64,000 nucleotides of DNA from positions 62,001 to 126,000 of the forward strand of contig JBJMTV010000036.1 in assembly GCA_045811525.1 (NCBI GenBank), read 5' to 3'. The position numbers were made by a program, and so were the translations under genes. Below are positions 16,177 through 25,051 of this stretch, piece after piece (position 1 is the first letter of the stretch; the number at the start of each line of letters is the position of its first letter). Source of the stretch: VAZQ01 sp045811525. Lineage in GTDB: Bacteria > Pseudomonadota > Alphaproteobacteria > Rhizobiales > Xanthobacteraceae. The notes under the pieces are model-generated. The model saw only the letters and a program-made list of their open reading frames with translations, made no database searches and had not been told where the DNA came from.

Positions 16177-16283
16177 GGCGCTCTTACGTTGCTCCGACTC
16201 GAGATTTGGACACGACGCGCGTCGCGCACGAGAGCCTCTGTGGCAACGGGACGGGTGTGCTCCCGGGCTGCACGCTCAGGCTC

Positions 16284-16784
16284 CTATAGAATGAAACTGA
16301 CGGAGCCAAGACTGCCCAGCTCGTGCGCATCGATCAGCACGCGTCGCTCTTTGATGCGAAACGATTCGCCTGTGCGACGGAGCACATAGCGATAAGCGCC
16401 GACATATTCGCGGATGCGCTCATAGCGGCGGTAGCGGTAGCAGACAAAATTGGCAACGACGCTCACGAGATCCCCCTCCACGCCGACAATGCGGACGTTC
16501 GAGATCATGCGTCGCGTGCGCGAGCGCGGGTACTCGGCATGACAATTCGGGTCATTGATGCGGATGATGCGCTGGCGAATGCGCTCGCGGTCGTCGGCCA
16601 CCAAAAAAAGCGTGCTGCGATGGTCGCTTTCCGGCTGGTCGTTGGGCGGCACGTAATAGGCAGCATCCTCGGTGAGCAGCGCTTCCCATTCCTTGAGCTT
16701 CCAGTCATCGAGCAGACCGGCCTCCAGGTATAGAAAGTCCTCGACCTCGGCCCGGGTAACCACGGTACGCGCCGGCGCGGTCAT
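16284..16784 (-). CDS. Aromatic-ring-hydroxylating dioxygenase beta subunit
   Basis: A 166-residue small subunit with the NTF2-like fold (VEDFLYLEAGLLDDWKLKEWEALLTEDAAYYVPPND; RRMISNVRI). It stabilises the alpha3beta3 oxygenase hexamer. Its ATG overlaps the alpha-subunit stop by 4 bp (ATGA), showing translational coupling. Confidence 0.92.
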   Translation of the reverse strand: MTAPARTVVTRAEVEDFLYLEAGLLDDWKLKEWEALLTEDAAYYVPPNDQPESDHRSTLFLVADDRERIRQRIIRINDPNCHAEYPRSRTRRMISNVRIVGVEGDLVSVVANFVCYRYRRYERIREYVGAYRYVLRRTGESFRIKERRVLIDAHELGSLGSVSFIL

Positions 16785-18067
16785 GCCTGCGCTCCCGTCA
16801 TCAGCTCATTCCAGCGCCGCCAGAAAATGCGCAAGTGATGCTCGTCGCTGTTGAGCTGCTCACCCTCCTTGCCCATGCCGCGCGACATCTCCGACCAGCG
16901 GTCATCTGTCCAGTTGGCCAGACCCTGCTGCACCAGCTCCAGCGCCTCCACGTCATCAGGCGTGGCAAAACCACCCGGACCATAGAAGGTGAGAAAGGCG
17001 TCGAGCCGGCGCGCCCGTGCGCTCGCAGCTTCCTCGACCGGGCCCAAAGCCCAGGCGGTAACATGCATCTTGCCGGCGCCTTCCGGATAGAATGTACGGA
17101 CGGTGACGGAGGAGCCGTCATTGATCACCAAGTTGGGGAAAACGACGAGGTTGCGGTTGGTATCGGCAACGCGTTGCGCCCGCTCGGCCCCAAGTCGGCT
17201 CACGAGCTCGCTACGGATCGCTTCAATTTCGGCTTTCGCGGCCTCGCCGTAGAGCGGGATCCATTTGGCTACCGGGCGACCGCGGAAATTGACGTTGTCT
17301 GTGGTGAAGTGCCCGTTGCCGAGCTCCACTGCCTTCCCGCGAGTCGGCAGGACAAGGCCCTCCTCCCTGGGAGGCTCGATCTTCACGCCTGAATTGGCCA
17401 TGAAGTTCAGCCAAGTCGAATGGGTCGACGGCAGGTGGTAGTCGTCGACGCTATTCTCCACCATCAGCTTCCAGTTGGCGGCAACGTCGTATTCCTGAAC
17501 GCCGGTGATGATCTCCATCTGCCCGGAGGCGGACTGGTCGATCACGAGGTCGATATAGTCTTTGGCATCCGCCAGGTAGTCGGCAAGGCCAACAGCACTG
17601 CGGTCCAGGCACATGAACCAGAACCCGCGATAGTCCTCGAAGCGTGCGGGACGCCGCAACCCGTAAGCCGTTTTGTCGAAGCTCTCCGCATACGCATCCT
17701 CGCCTGGGACCCCGACCAGCCGCCCGTCGCTGCCATAGGTCCAGCCGTGGTAGATGCATTGAAAGCGCCGGCGGCTCCCCTCACGCTCGGTGCACACGAT
17801 GGCTCCGCGATGCCGACAAGTATTGAATAGGCAGTGGAAATTCCCGCTTTGATCGCGGGAGAAGATGACCGGGCGCCCTGCTACTTTGCGGGTGCGGAAG
17901 TCACCTGGTTTCTTCAGCTCCGAGGCGTGGCCTACATAGATCCAGCAGCGGCCGAACACTTGCTCCATCTCACGGCGCAACACGTCCTCCGAGACCAGCA
18001 CCTCGCGGTCCAAGAGAAAAATCTTTTTATTGCGGTCATCGACGAGGTAGGAGCGTTGGTCATCCAT
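16781..18067 (-). CDS. Aromatic-ring-hydroxylating dioxygenase alpha subunit (Rieske)
   Basis: A 428-residue catalytic subunit. The Rieske [2Fe-2S] ligands follow the pattern Cys84-x-His86-x17-Cys104-x2-His107 (CRH ... CIYH). The mononuclear iron site is marked by NSVDDYHLPSTH in the middle of the protein. The enzyme adds both atoms of O2 to an aromatic ring to give a cis-diol, using electrons from a ferredoxin. ATG 18067 (MDDQRSYLVDD) is preferred over the TTG 5 codons upstream. A Rieske ferredoxin gene is divergent 158 bp away; no reductase gene is in the cluster. Confidence 0.94.
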   Translation of the reverse strand: MDDQRSYLVDDRNKKIFLLDREVLVSEDVLRREMEQVFGRCWIYVGHASELKKPGDFRTRKVAGRPVIFSRDQSGNFHCLFNTCRHRGAIVCTEREGSRRRFQCIYHGWTYGSDGRLVGVPGEDAYAESFDKTAYGLRRPARFEDYRGFWFMCLDRSAVGLADYLADAKDYIDLVIDQSASGQMEIITGVQEYDVAANWKLMVENSVDDYHLPSTHSTWLNFMANSGVKIEPPREEGLVLPTRGKAVELGNGHFTTDNVNFRGRPVAKWIPLYGEAAKAEIEAIRSELVSRLGAERAQRVADTNRNLVVFPNLVINDGSSVTVRTFYPEGAGKMHVTAWALGPVEEAASARARRLDAFLTFYGPGGFATPDDVEALELVQQGLANWTDDRWSEMSRGMGKEGEQLNSDEHHLRIFWRRWNELMTGAQA

Positions 18068-18225
18068 TTTGAGGTGCCTCAAGTAAGCCGTTCGCCCCTA
18101 CCCTATAGGCTCGCGCAAAACGCGGTCAATTCCGCGCGCAGCGGGGGGCAGCACTTCGTCGGCTATTGCAGTTTTCGCCCGGCGCGCTAAAGCACGGGAG
18201 AACAGCAACGACGCGGGACCACGTT

Positions 18226-18567
18226 ATGCCCGGACAATCGGTTCCGGTCTGTGCAGCCGACGATCTGCCGGCCGGCACAGTCAAAAGCTTCGACGTCGCT
18301 GACCAGAGGGTCGCCGTCTATAATATTGATGGCACATTCTACGCCACTGATGCGCGCTGCACCCATGCGACCGCTGACCTCGCCGATGGTATTCTCGAGG
18401 GCGACGTGATCGAGTGCACCTTGCATTTTGGCGCCTTCCACGTGCCAACCGGCAAGGCGGTGCAGTCACCATGCTTCGTCGATCTCAAGACCTTCCGGAC
18501 GGAAGTGAAGGATGGACAGGTCTGCGTTGACGTATCCGCGCCCGCAGCATCAGCTTTGAGCGCCTGA
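18226..18567 (+). CDS. Rieske-type [2Fe-2S] ferredoxin for ring dioxygenase
   Basis: A 113-residue protein with Rieske ligands Cys45-x-His47 and Cys64-x2-His67 (RCTHATADL; ECTLHFGAF). It carries electrons to the dioxygenase encoded divergently at 16284-18067. ATG 18226 (MPGQSVPVCAADDLP) gives the family N-terminus; the upstream frame to 18166 does not. The 158-bp intergenic region must hold both promoters. Confidence 0.92.
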   Translation: MPGQSVPVCAADDLPAGTVKSFDVADQRVAVYNIDGTFYATDARCTHATADLADGILEGDVIECTLHFGAFHVPTGKAVQSPCFVDLKTFRTEVKDGQVCVDVSAPAASALSA

Positions 18568-18683
18568 GCACGAACCGCCTTGCCTTACCGGTATTCCGCG
18601 CCGACAGAATCGCGCGTTGCCGGCCCTTTCTCGGCCGCAGCATATTCCCGCCATCCGCTTTCTTCCGTGGGCAAGGTTGCAAG

Positions 18684-18717
18684 GTCATGAATGCACGCCA
18701 AGCGCGGGCATGACGTC
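18684..18717. repeat. REP-like palindrome, diverged copy
   Basis: ATGCACGC (18691-18698) and GCGGGCAT (18704-18711) form an inverted repeat with one mismatch, flanked by TGACG. Read on the minus strand it resembles the greA-upstream palindrome at 2799-2834. It lies between the convergent ferredoxin and hpnN genes. Confidence 0.45.
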
Positions 18718-18740
18718 GAAACCGTCGAATGCAATCCGCT

Positions 18741-21371
18741 TCAGGTCGCCTGAGGAGTGGCGGCGAGCGCCTTCACGTTTCCTTTGGCACGCTCGCGCGG
18801 CGGGCCCATCAATACCGGCTGAAACAGAACAGCGGCTGCCATGGTGGTGACGAGCGCCAAAGCCATCAGCTTGCCCATGCTGGATGTGCCGGGATGGCTC
18901 GAAAGCCACAAGCTCCCGAATGCCGTGGCGGTGGTGCACGCGCTGAAGAAAACGGCCCGCGTCAGGCTCGACTGCAACAGGTCGGTCTGCCCTGAGCGCC
19001 AAGCCATGATGTAGTAGATCTTGAAGGCCACGCCCACTCCGAGCAGCAGCGGCAGCGCAATAATGTTGGCGAAGTTCAGCTTCATGCCGAAGATCACCAT
19101 GAGCTCCAGCGTGACCAGCCCTGCCATCATCAGCGGGATGAGGGTTAGCAGGACATCGCCAAACCGTCGCAAGACGATCCACAGCAGTATCGTGATCGAG
19201 GCGAGTGCCCAGAAACCGGCCTCGAAGAAGGCGCGGGTGACGGTGCGCCCCGCCTCGAGGATGGAGATCGGACCGCCCGTGGCGTTGGGCTCCACGTCCT
19301 GCACCGCGCGCGCAAATTGTCGCAAGGTCTCGTTGTCGTTGGGATCGCCCTTGGGCAGGATCTCCAGCTTGAAGCGGCCATCTTTCGCCACCCAGTCGCT
19401 GGCAATCTCTGGCGGCAGCGTGTCCAAGCTAATCGGCTGAGCCTGCAGGTAGTTGCGCAGCTCGTCGAGGGCGACATCGAGGGGCCCCACGATGGCCGTA
19501 TGCGCGCGCTCGCGCAATGCGGCGTCCCCTTCTGCGACTTTGGTGAGATCGTCAGCAAGCCGGTTGGCGGCGGCCGCCCCGCGACCGGTTTGCGTCGCCG
19601 CCGCCTGCCTGAGATTGCCCGCCGCGGCGTTCATGGCCGCGACATTGTCAGCGTCGGTTGGCGGCTTCTTGTTCGGATCCGGCTGCAAAGCGGGAGCGAG
19701 CACAGTACCGAGTTGGTGGAGGGCCGCGAGCTTGGGCTCCTGGTCCTCGGGGACGAAACGCTCGATCGTCTTGACGCTGCTGACCTCCGGAAGCTTTGAG
19801 AGCTTGTCCGCGTCAGCGCGCGCGCCCGCCTCGTTGGGTGCCAGGAGGTAGATCGAGCTCGCACCTATTGCCGGATCGCTGCGGAGCTCCAGAAACGTGC
19901 CGACGGATTCGACTTTCGCGCTTCTCAGGTTGATAGGATTGAAGTCGAACTGCAGCCAATACAGCAACGGTAATCCGGCCGCGACAACGAGTGCTGTGCC
20001 GATGATGATGGGAATGCGCTGTCGCTCCATGAACCGGTCCACAGGAGCGAGGGCCTTGTAGCCCATCTCGGCGGGTTCACCGGGCGGCCGCAACACGGTC
20101 AGCAAAGCAGGAATCAAAGTGACGCTCGTCACGAAGGCCACGATCATGCCGAGGCCCGCGAGCAGCCCCAGCTCAGAGAGCCCTTTGTAATCGGTCGGTA
20201 GGAAGGACAGGAACCCAGCGGCCGTCGCGGTAGCGGCGAGGGTCAAAGGTGCGCCGACGTACCGCGCGGTGTTCATCAAAGCTTGACGAAGGTCATCGAC
20301 CTCGTGTCGCTCGGCGCGGTAGCGAACGCTGAACTGGATGCCGAAGTCCACACCAAGGCCAATGAACAGAACGGCGAACGCGATAGAGATCAGGTTGAGC
20401 GCGCCCACAATAGCCAAACCAATCGCTGCAGTGACCGAGAGACCCACAATCAGACTGACGAACACTGCCAGGATGATGCGTGGCGAGCGCAAGGCCAGCC
20501 ACAGTATCGTCAGCACGATCAGGATCGTGGCCGTGGTGTTGACATAGGCGCCTTCGCTGAGCGTCGCATATTCCTCGTCGGCAATCGCTACTGGGCCCGT
20601 GAGGCGCAGGCGTGCCCGATATTGCGTGTCGAACTTCAGGTCGCGCGCGGCCTTGCGTATGGCATCGGTCGCAGCCTGGCCTGGGGTCAAAGAGCTGTAG
20701 TCAAGAACGGGCCTGATCTCGATGAACCTGCGGCGCTCCGTCGCGTTCGGTGGACGACCGTTGAGCATTGCCCGCCAGGAGAAGCTTGCCGGCCGACCCG
20801 CAAGAACCTCGTCCAAAGTTTCGGCCGCCATGTTCAAGGTGCCTGACAAGTCGTCGAGCGTGTATTGATTCATCCGCACGCCGATCAGGCCGTAATTCAA
20901 CGCGGTGGTGACCCCGCGTAGATTAGAATCCTGAGCAAGCGCTTGAATCACCGGCTTGGCCTCGCCAAGCTTCTTGGCAACTCCGACGACTTCCTGTGTT
21001 GGCAGGAACAGGAGACCGTTCTTCTGAAAGAACGGGCCCCCTCCGGCCTCACTGACCGAGCGAATCAGATCCTTCTGTGCCGACAGCGCCTGGACCAGGG
21101 CCGTTGCCGCCTGGGTTGCCAGCTCGGAAGTGGGGGCATCAATGACCCCCAGGATGGTCTCCTCTTTCGGCGGGAAAAGCTTGATGAAGGCGGCCTCTTG
21201 CTGGCGCCAGGGCAGGTCCTGCGAAATGAGCTTGTTCACGTCCGCATCGATGGCGAAATGGCGGGCCGCGTAAACGCCCGCCACCAGACCGAAAATAATC
21301 GCAATACCAATGACTTGTTTGGCAAAACTGGTGCAATATTCAACCGTTCTGACGATCGCCTTCTGCAGCAT
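18741..21371 (-). CDS. hpnN: HpnN-type RND (MMPL) hopanoid transporter
   Basis: An 876-residue inner-membrane protein of the MMPL branch of RND transporters: one N-terminal helix, a periplasmic domain (FAIDADVNKLISQDLPWRQQEAAFIKLFPP), a block of helices with LFIGLGVDFGIQFSVRYR, a second periplasmic domain, and a second helix block (LPLLLGVGVAFKIYYIMAWR). Known HpnN proteins move hopanoids to the outer membrane and affect cell division and membrane robustness in Rhodopseudomonas. It is divergent from hpnH, 345 bp away. An Ala/Arg-rich region around residues 560-620 (AAMNAAAGNLRQAAATQTGR) is typical of the second periplasmic loop. Confidence 0.92.
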   Translation of the reverse strand: MLQKAIVRTVEYCTSFAKQVIGIAIIFGLVAGVYAARHFAIDADVNKLISQDLPWRQQEAAFIKLFPPKEETILGVIDAPTSELATQAATALVQALSAQKDLIRSVSEAGGGPFFQKNGLLFLPTQEVVGVAKKLGEAKPVIQALAQDSNLRGVTTALNYGLIGVRMNQYTLDDLSGTLNMAAETLDEVLAGRPASFSWRAMLNGRPPNATERRRFIEIRPVLDYSSLTPGQAATDAIRKAARDLKFDTQYRARLRLTGPVAIADEEYATLSEGAYVNTTATILIVLTILWLALRSPRIILAVFVSLIVGLSVTAAIGLAIVGALNLISIAFAVLFIGLGVDFGIQFSVRYRAERHEVDDLRQALMNTARYVGAPLTLAATATAAGFLSFLPTDYKGLSELGLLAGLGMIVAFVTSVTLIPALLTVLRPPGEPAEMGYKALAPVDRFMERQRIPIIIGTALVVAAGLPLLYWLQFDFNPINLRSAKVESVGTFLELRSDPAIGASSIYLLAPNEAGARADADKLSKLPEVSSVKTIERFVPEDQEPKLAALHQLGTVLAPALQPDPNKKPPTDADNVAAMNAAAGNLRQAAATQTGRGAAAANRLADDLTKVAEGDAALRERAHTAIVGPLDVALDELRNYLQAQPISLDTLPPEIASDWVAKDGRFKLEILPKGDPNDNETLRQFARAVQDVEPNATGGPISILEAGRTVTRAFFEAGFWALASITILLWIVLRRFGDVLLTLIPLMMAGLVTLELMVIFGMKLNFANIIALPLLLGVGVAFKIYYIMAWRSGQTDLLQSSLTRAVFFSACTTATAFGSLWLSSHPGTSSMGKLMALALVTTMAAAVLFQPVLMGPPRERAKGNVKALAATPQAT

Positions 21372-21716
21372 GCCCTGTCCTGGAAAAGCTTTGCGAGTGA
21401 GCCCGAGCGGGCAGAAACCGTGTTCGATTCAGTACGTTGACAAAGGCAGCCGGAGTGTGAAAGAGCGCAAGCTATGGTGCCTGTTCCAACCAACACCTGA
21501 GCACGGCGTCAAGTACAACAGTGCATGACCTCCTTCACGCTGACGCCAACACGCTCCAACCGCTTCCGCGCGGCCGCGCGCTTGGAGCATGTCGTGACCA
21601 GATGGACACATTGCGAGGGGTTTCGCCTTGCCCAGGCTCGATTTTTCGGACCTGCACAGGCATAGTGAGCCGAATTGCCCACCGCCGCGCGCTCAGAGCC
21701 CTCTAAGAGAACAAAA
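21372..21716. other. Divergent promoter region between hpnN and hpnH
   Basis: A 345-bp gap that must contain promoters for both genes. A TTGACA occurs at about 21437 but I see no well-spaced -10 partner, so no promoter is called. The hpnH ATG at 21717 is preceded by AAGAGAACAAAA, a weak purine-rich ribosome site. No gene is visible. Confidence 0.5.
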
Positions 21717-22859
21717 ATGCGTATTCCGTTTCACAGGGAAGCCCGTCTCGGCGCTTACATCCTCAAGCAGAAGCTGTTGGGGCGCAAACGCTATCCCCTC
21801 GTTCTGATGCTCGAGCCGCTATTCCGTTGCAATCTCGCCTGCTTCGGTTGCGGCAAGATCGATTACCCGGACGCCATTCTGAACCGACGGCTCACCGCCA
21901 AAGAATGCCTTGACGCCGTCGAGGAATGCGGCGCGCCCTGGGTCGCCATCCCAGGGGGGGAGCCGCTGATCCACAAGGAGATCGGCGAAATCGTCAAGGG
22001 CATTGTGGCAAAGAAGAAATTTGTCTCGCTCTGCACGAATGCGCTGCTTCTCGAGAAGAAGCTGCACCTGTTCGAGCCCTCGCCCTATCTGTTCTTTTCG
22101 GTGCACCTGGACGGCCTCAAGGCGCACCATGACAGGTCGGTGTGTCAGGAGGGGGTGTTCGATCGCGCGATCGCAGCAATCAAAGCAGCCAAGGCGAAGG
22201 GCTTCACCGTTAACGTCAACGCCACAATCTTCGACGGTCACCCCGCAGCCGATATTGCTGCGTTCCTCGATCTGACGAAGGAGCTTGGGGTCGGAGTTTC
22301 GATCTCACCCGGCTACGCTTACGAGCGGGCGCCCGACCAGCAGCACTTTCTCAACCGGCGCAAGACCAAGGAGCTGTTCCGCGACGTATTTGCGCGCGGT
22401 AAGGGGAAAAATTGGACTTTCGTACATTCCGGACTGTTCCTGGACTTTCTCGCCGGCAACCAAACGTATCATTGCACGCCATGGGGCATGCCGACCCGCA
22501 ATATCTTCGGCTGGCAGAAACCGTGCTATTTGCTGGGAGAAGGATACACCAAGTCGTTCCGTGAGCTGATGGACACGACCAACTGGGATTCCTACGGCAC
22601 CGGCAAATACGAAAAGTGCGCCAACTGCATGGCCCATTGCGGGTACGAGGCGACCGCTGCGGAAGCATCTTTTACCAAGCCGTGGGAGGCCGTGAAAGTC
22701 GCGCTGTTCGGGCCTCGCACCGATGGCCCGATGGCACCGGAAATCCCTCTCGACAAGCAACGACCCGCGGAATTCGTGTTCTCACGTCATGTGGAGCACG
22801 AGCTCGCCGCCATCCACACAAAGCGGCAGACCGCCACGCCGATGCAGGCGGCCGAGTAG
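21717..22859 (+). CDS. hpnH: Adenosylhopane synthase, radical SAM protein HpnH
   Basis: A 380-residue radical SAM protein. The [4Fe-4S] cluster ligands are Cys38, Cys42 and Cys45 (CNLACFGCGK), followed by GGEPL and a DUF3463 C-terminal region with further cysteines (CANCMAHCGYEATA). HpnH adds the 5'-deoxyadenosyl radical to diploptene, giving adenosylhopane, the first step to C35 bacteriohopanepolyols. ATG 21717 gives the family start MRIPFHREARLG. It is convergent with shc, only 13 bp between stops, leaving no room for the usual hpnG. Confidence 0.95.
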   Translation: MRIPFHREARLGAYILKQKLLGRKRYPLVLMLEPLFRCNLACFGCGKIDYPDAILNRRLTAKECLDAVEECGAPWVAIPGGEPLIHKEIGEIVKGIVAKKKFVSLCTNALLLEKKLHLFEPSPYLFFSVHLDGLKAHHDRSVCQEGVFDRAIAAIKAAKAKGFTVNVNATIFDGHPAADIAAFLDLTKELGVGVSISPGYAYERAPDQQHFLNRRKTKELFRDVFARGKGKNWTFVHSGLFLDFLAGNQTYHCTPWGMPTRNIFGWQKPCYLLGEGYTKSFRELMDTTNWDSYGTGKYEKCANCMAHCGYEATAAEASFTKPWEAVKVALFGPRTDGPMAPEIPLDKQRPAEFVFSRHVEHELAAIHTKRQTATPMQAAE

Positions 22860-22872
22860 CTCGCAGCTGGCT

Positions 22873-24846
22873 CTACATGCCAAATGCCGTCGCGCGTGCA
22901 TTCTCCGCCTTCAGATTGCGAAAACGCGCCAGCGCCCACAGCGGAAAAAACTTCGAATAGCCGTGGTAGCGCAGATAGAAGACGCGCGGGAACCCGGTGG
23001 CGGTGTAGCGTGGCTCGTCCCAAAATCCGTCACTAGCTTGGGTGCGCGACAGATATTCGACGCCGCGTGCCACTGCCGGATGGTCGACTTCGCCTGCTGC
23101 CATGAGCCCCATGAGCGCCCACGCTGTTTGTGAGGCGGTGCTCGGCGCCGGCTGGTAACCCTGATAGTCGAGCTTGTAGCTCGATCCATCCTCTCCCCAA
23201 CCACCATCGCTGTTCTGAATGCGCGCTAGCCAAGCCACCGCCTTGCGCAACTCGGGCGCGCCGTGGTCGACGCCAGCCACGTTGAGCGCGCACAGCACGG
23301 ACCAGGTGCCGTAGATATAGTTCATGCCCCAACGGCCATACCAGCTTCCCTCGGGATGCTGGGTGCGGCGCAAATAATCGACCGCCCGGGTGACCGCCTC
23401 ACTATTGCTCTCGCCGATCTGCGCCAACATCGATACGCAGCGCGCCGTCACGTCCTCAGTGGGCGGATCGAGGAGCGCGCCATGATCGGCGAAGGGAATA
23501 TTGTTGAGGTAGTCATACTCGTTGTCGGCATCGAACGCGCCCCAAGCACCATTGGCGCTCTGCATCCCTATGATCCATTCGCGCGCACGGCTGATCGGGA
23601 GCTGAAGGCTCGCAGCGGCGGCCGGGTCGTCGGACTGCTGTCTCTGCCGATGCGCGCGATCCAGCCCCATGACGACGACTGCGGTGTCGTCGACGTCGGG
23701 GTAATGCGCGTTGGCGTATTGGAAAGCCCAGCCGCCGGGACGCAATTGCGGGCGGCGTACACTCCAGTCGCCTTTCACGTCGAGGATCTGCTTCGGGATG
23801 AGCCAGTCGAGCCCTTGGCAGGCCTGGGCCACTGGGCGCTGCCCGCCGACCTCCAAGAGAGTATGGCAGGTCAGCGCGGTATCCCAGATTGGTGACATAC
23901 ACGGCTGGCAGTACGCCTCGTGCTCGTGCACAGCGAGGAGCTTATCAATCGACTTGCGTGCAATCGCCCGGTCTGAATGCTGCTCGGGATAGCCGAGCAC
24001 ATCGAACATCATCACGCTGTTCGCCATCGCCGGGAAAATGGCGCCGAGGCCGTCCTCGCCGTTGAGACGCTCGCGTACCCACGCAACTGCGCGCTCGATG
24101 GCGCGTTGGCGCTGCTTTCTCGGGAAGAGAGGCTCGCCGACCCGCAACACAGTGTCGACAGCACGGAAGAACCAGAACCAGGACGCTTTCTGTTGCGGCG
24201 CCTTCGGCGCGGGCCCGATCGTCTGGGGATCTCGCAGAAAGAGCTCATCAATGCGCACGCCCTTGGGATTGCGCGCCTTCGGCTTGAGCGCCTGCAGCAC
24301 GAGGAGCGGCACGATCACGGTGCGGCTCCAATACGATATCTTCTCCAGGTGAAACGGAAACCAGCTGGGCAGCAGGACTATCTCGACCGGCATCACCGGG
24401 ACGGCGTTCCACGGGATGAAGCCAAAGAGCGCCAGCATGAGGCGCGTGAATACGTTCGCGCGCTCAGCCCCGCCGTGGGCGCGAATAGCCTCCCGCGCGC
24501 GCACCATGTGCGCGGCATCGACCGGATCACCAATCATCTTCAGCCCAAAATAGGCTTTGACGCTGGCGCTCATGTCGAAGGCGCCATCGCGAAACAAAGG
24601 CCAGCCTCCATGCTCCCCCTGGATGCGGCGCAGATATGCTGCAATCTTGCTTTCCAGAAAGGGATCCACTGGCTCCGCGAGGTAGTGCCGAAGCAGGACA
24701 TACTCAGCCGGGATCGTGGCATCGGCCTCCAACTCGAAGATCCAGTGACCGTCGGGACGCTGCAACGAGAGCAGTGCGCGTGTTCCCGCTTCGATGCTGC
24801 GGGTCACATTGTCCCGAACTCCTTGCACCGCTTTTGCTTCACTCAC
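22873..24846 (-). CDS. shc: Squalene-hopene cyclase
   Basis: A 657-residue membrane-associated cyclase converting squalene to hopene and hopanol. The catalytic acid motif DVDDTA is at residues 384-388 (Asp386 the proton donor position by analogy). Several QW-type repeats are visible (QGEHGGWPLF; QSANGAWGAF; QHPEGSWYGRWG; QNSDGGWGEDG; QASDGFWDEP). Length is normal for the family. It is followed upstream by the palindromic repeat at 24886-25051, which separates it from hpnE; in related genomes the two are usually adjacent. Confidence 0.97.
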   Translation of the reverse strand: MSEAKAVQGVRDNVTRSIEAGTRALLSLQRPDGHWIFELEADATIPAEYVLLRHYLAEPVDPFLESKIAAYLRRIQGEHGGWPLFRDGAFDMSASVKAYFGLKMIGDPVDAAHMVRAREAIRAHGGAERANVFTRLMLALFGFIPWNAVPVMPVEIVLLPSWFPFHLEKISYWSRTVIVPLLVLQALKPKARNPKGVRIDELFLRDPQTIGPAPKAPQQKASWFWFFRAVDTVLRVGEPLFPRKQRQRAIERAVAWVRERLNGEDGLGAIFPAMANSVMMFDVLGYPEQHSDRAIARKSIDKLLAVHEHEAYCQPCMSPIWDTALTCHTLLEVGGQRPVAQACQGLDWLIPKQILDVKGDWSVRRPQLRPGGWAFQYANAHYPDVDDTAVVVMGLDRAHRQRQQSDDPAAAASLQLPISRAREWIIGMQSANGAWGAFDADNEYDYLNNIPFADHGALLDPPTEDVTARCVSMLAQIGESNSEAVTRAVDYLRRTQHPEGSWYGRWGMNYIYGTWSVLCALNVAGVDHGAPELRKAVAWLARIQNSDGGWGEDGSSYKLDYQGYQPAPSTASQTAWALMGLMAAGEVDHPAVARGVEYLSRTQASDGFWDEPRYTATGFPRVFYLRYHGYSKFFPLWALARFRNLKAENARATAFGM

Positions 24847-24885
24847 CCGAAATGATCCGGTTCAGGGTTGGGCCGCAGCAGTCAC

Positions 24886-25051
24886 CAGTGTGGCGGTTCA
24901 GAAGTCCGCATCATTTCTTGCCGCAAGTTCGTCATGCGGACTTCTGAACCAAAGCCACACTAGACCTATAGGTTTGCTAGTGTCCTTCGATTCCGAAGTT
25001 CGCAAACTACGGTGCCGCACAACCATGCGAACTTCGGAATCGGGACACTAG
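24886..25051 (+). repeat. Compound palindromic repeat, copy 1 (hairpins A and B)
   Basis: Hairpin A (24886-24961) has arms GTGTGGCGGTTCAGAAGTCC and GGACTTCTGAACC(AAA)GCCACAC. Hairpin B (24977-25051) has arms CTAGTGTCC...GAAGTTCGCA and TGCGAACTTCGGAAT..GGACACTAG. The A and B arms are related (TCAGAAGTCCGCAT against TCCGAAGTTCGCA). The unit is about 93% identical to 30277-30441 in the same orientation. Hairpin B forms the last 14 codons and the stop of hpnE. It encodes no protein of its own. Confidence 0.9.

Noticed and set aside
21437..21470. A sigma-70 promoter starting at TTGACA for hpnN or hpnH
   Set aside because: The -35-like hexamer has no well-spaced -10 partner, so I did not list a promoter.
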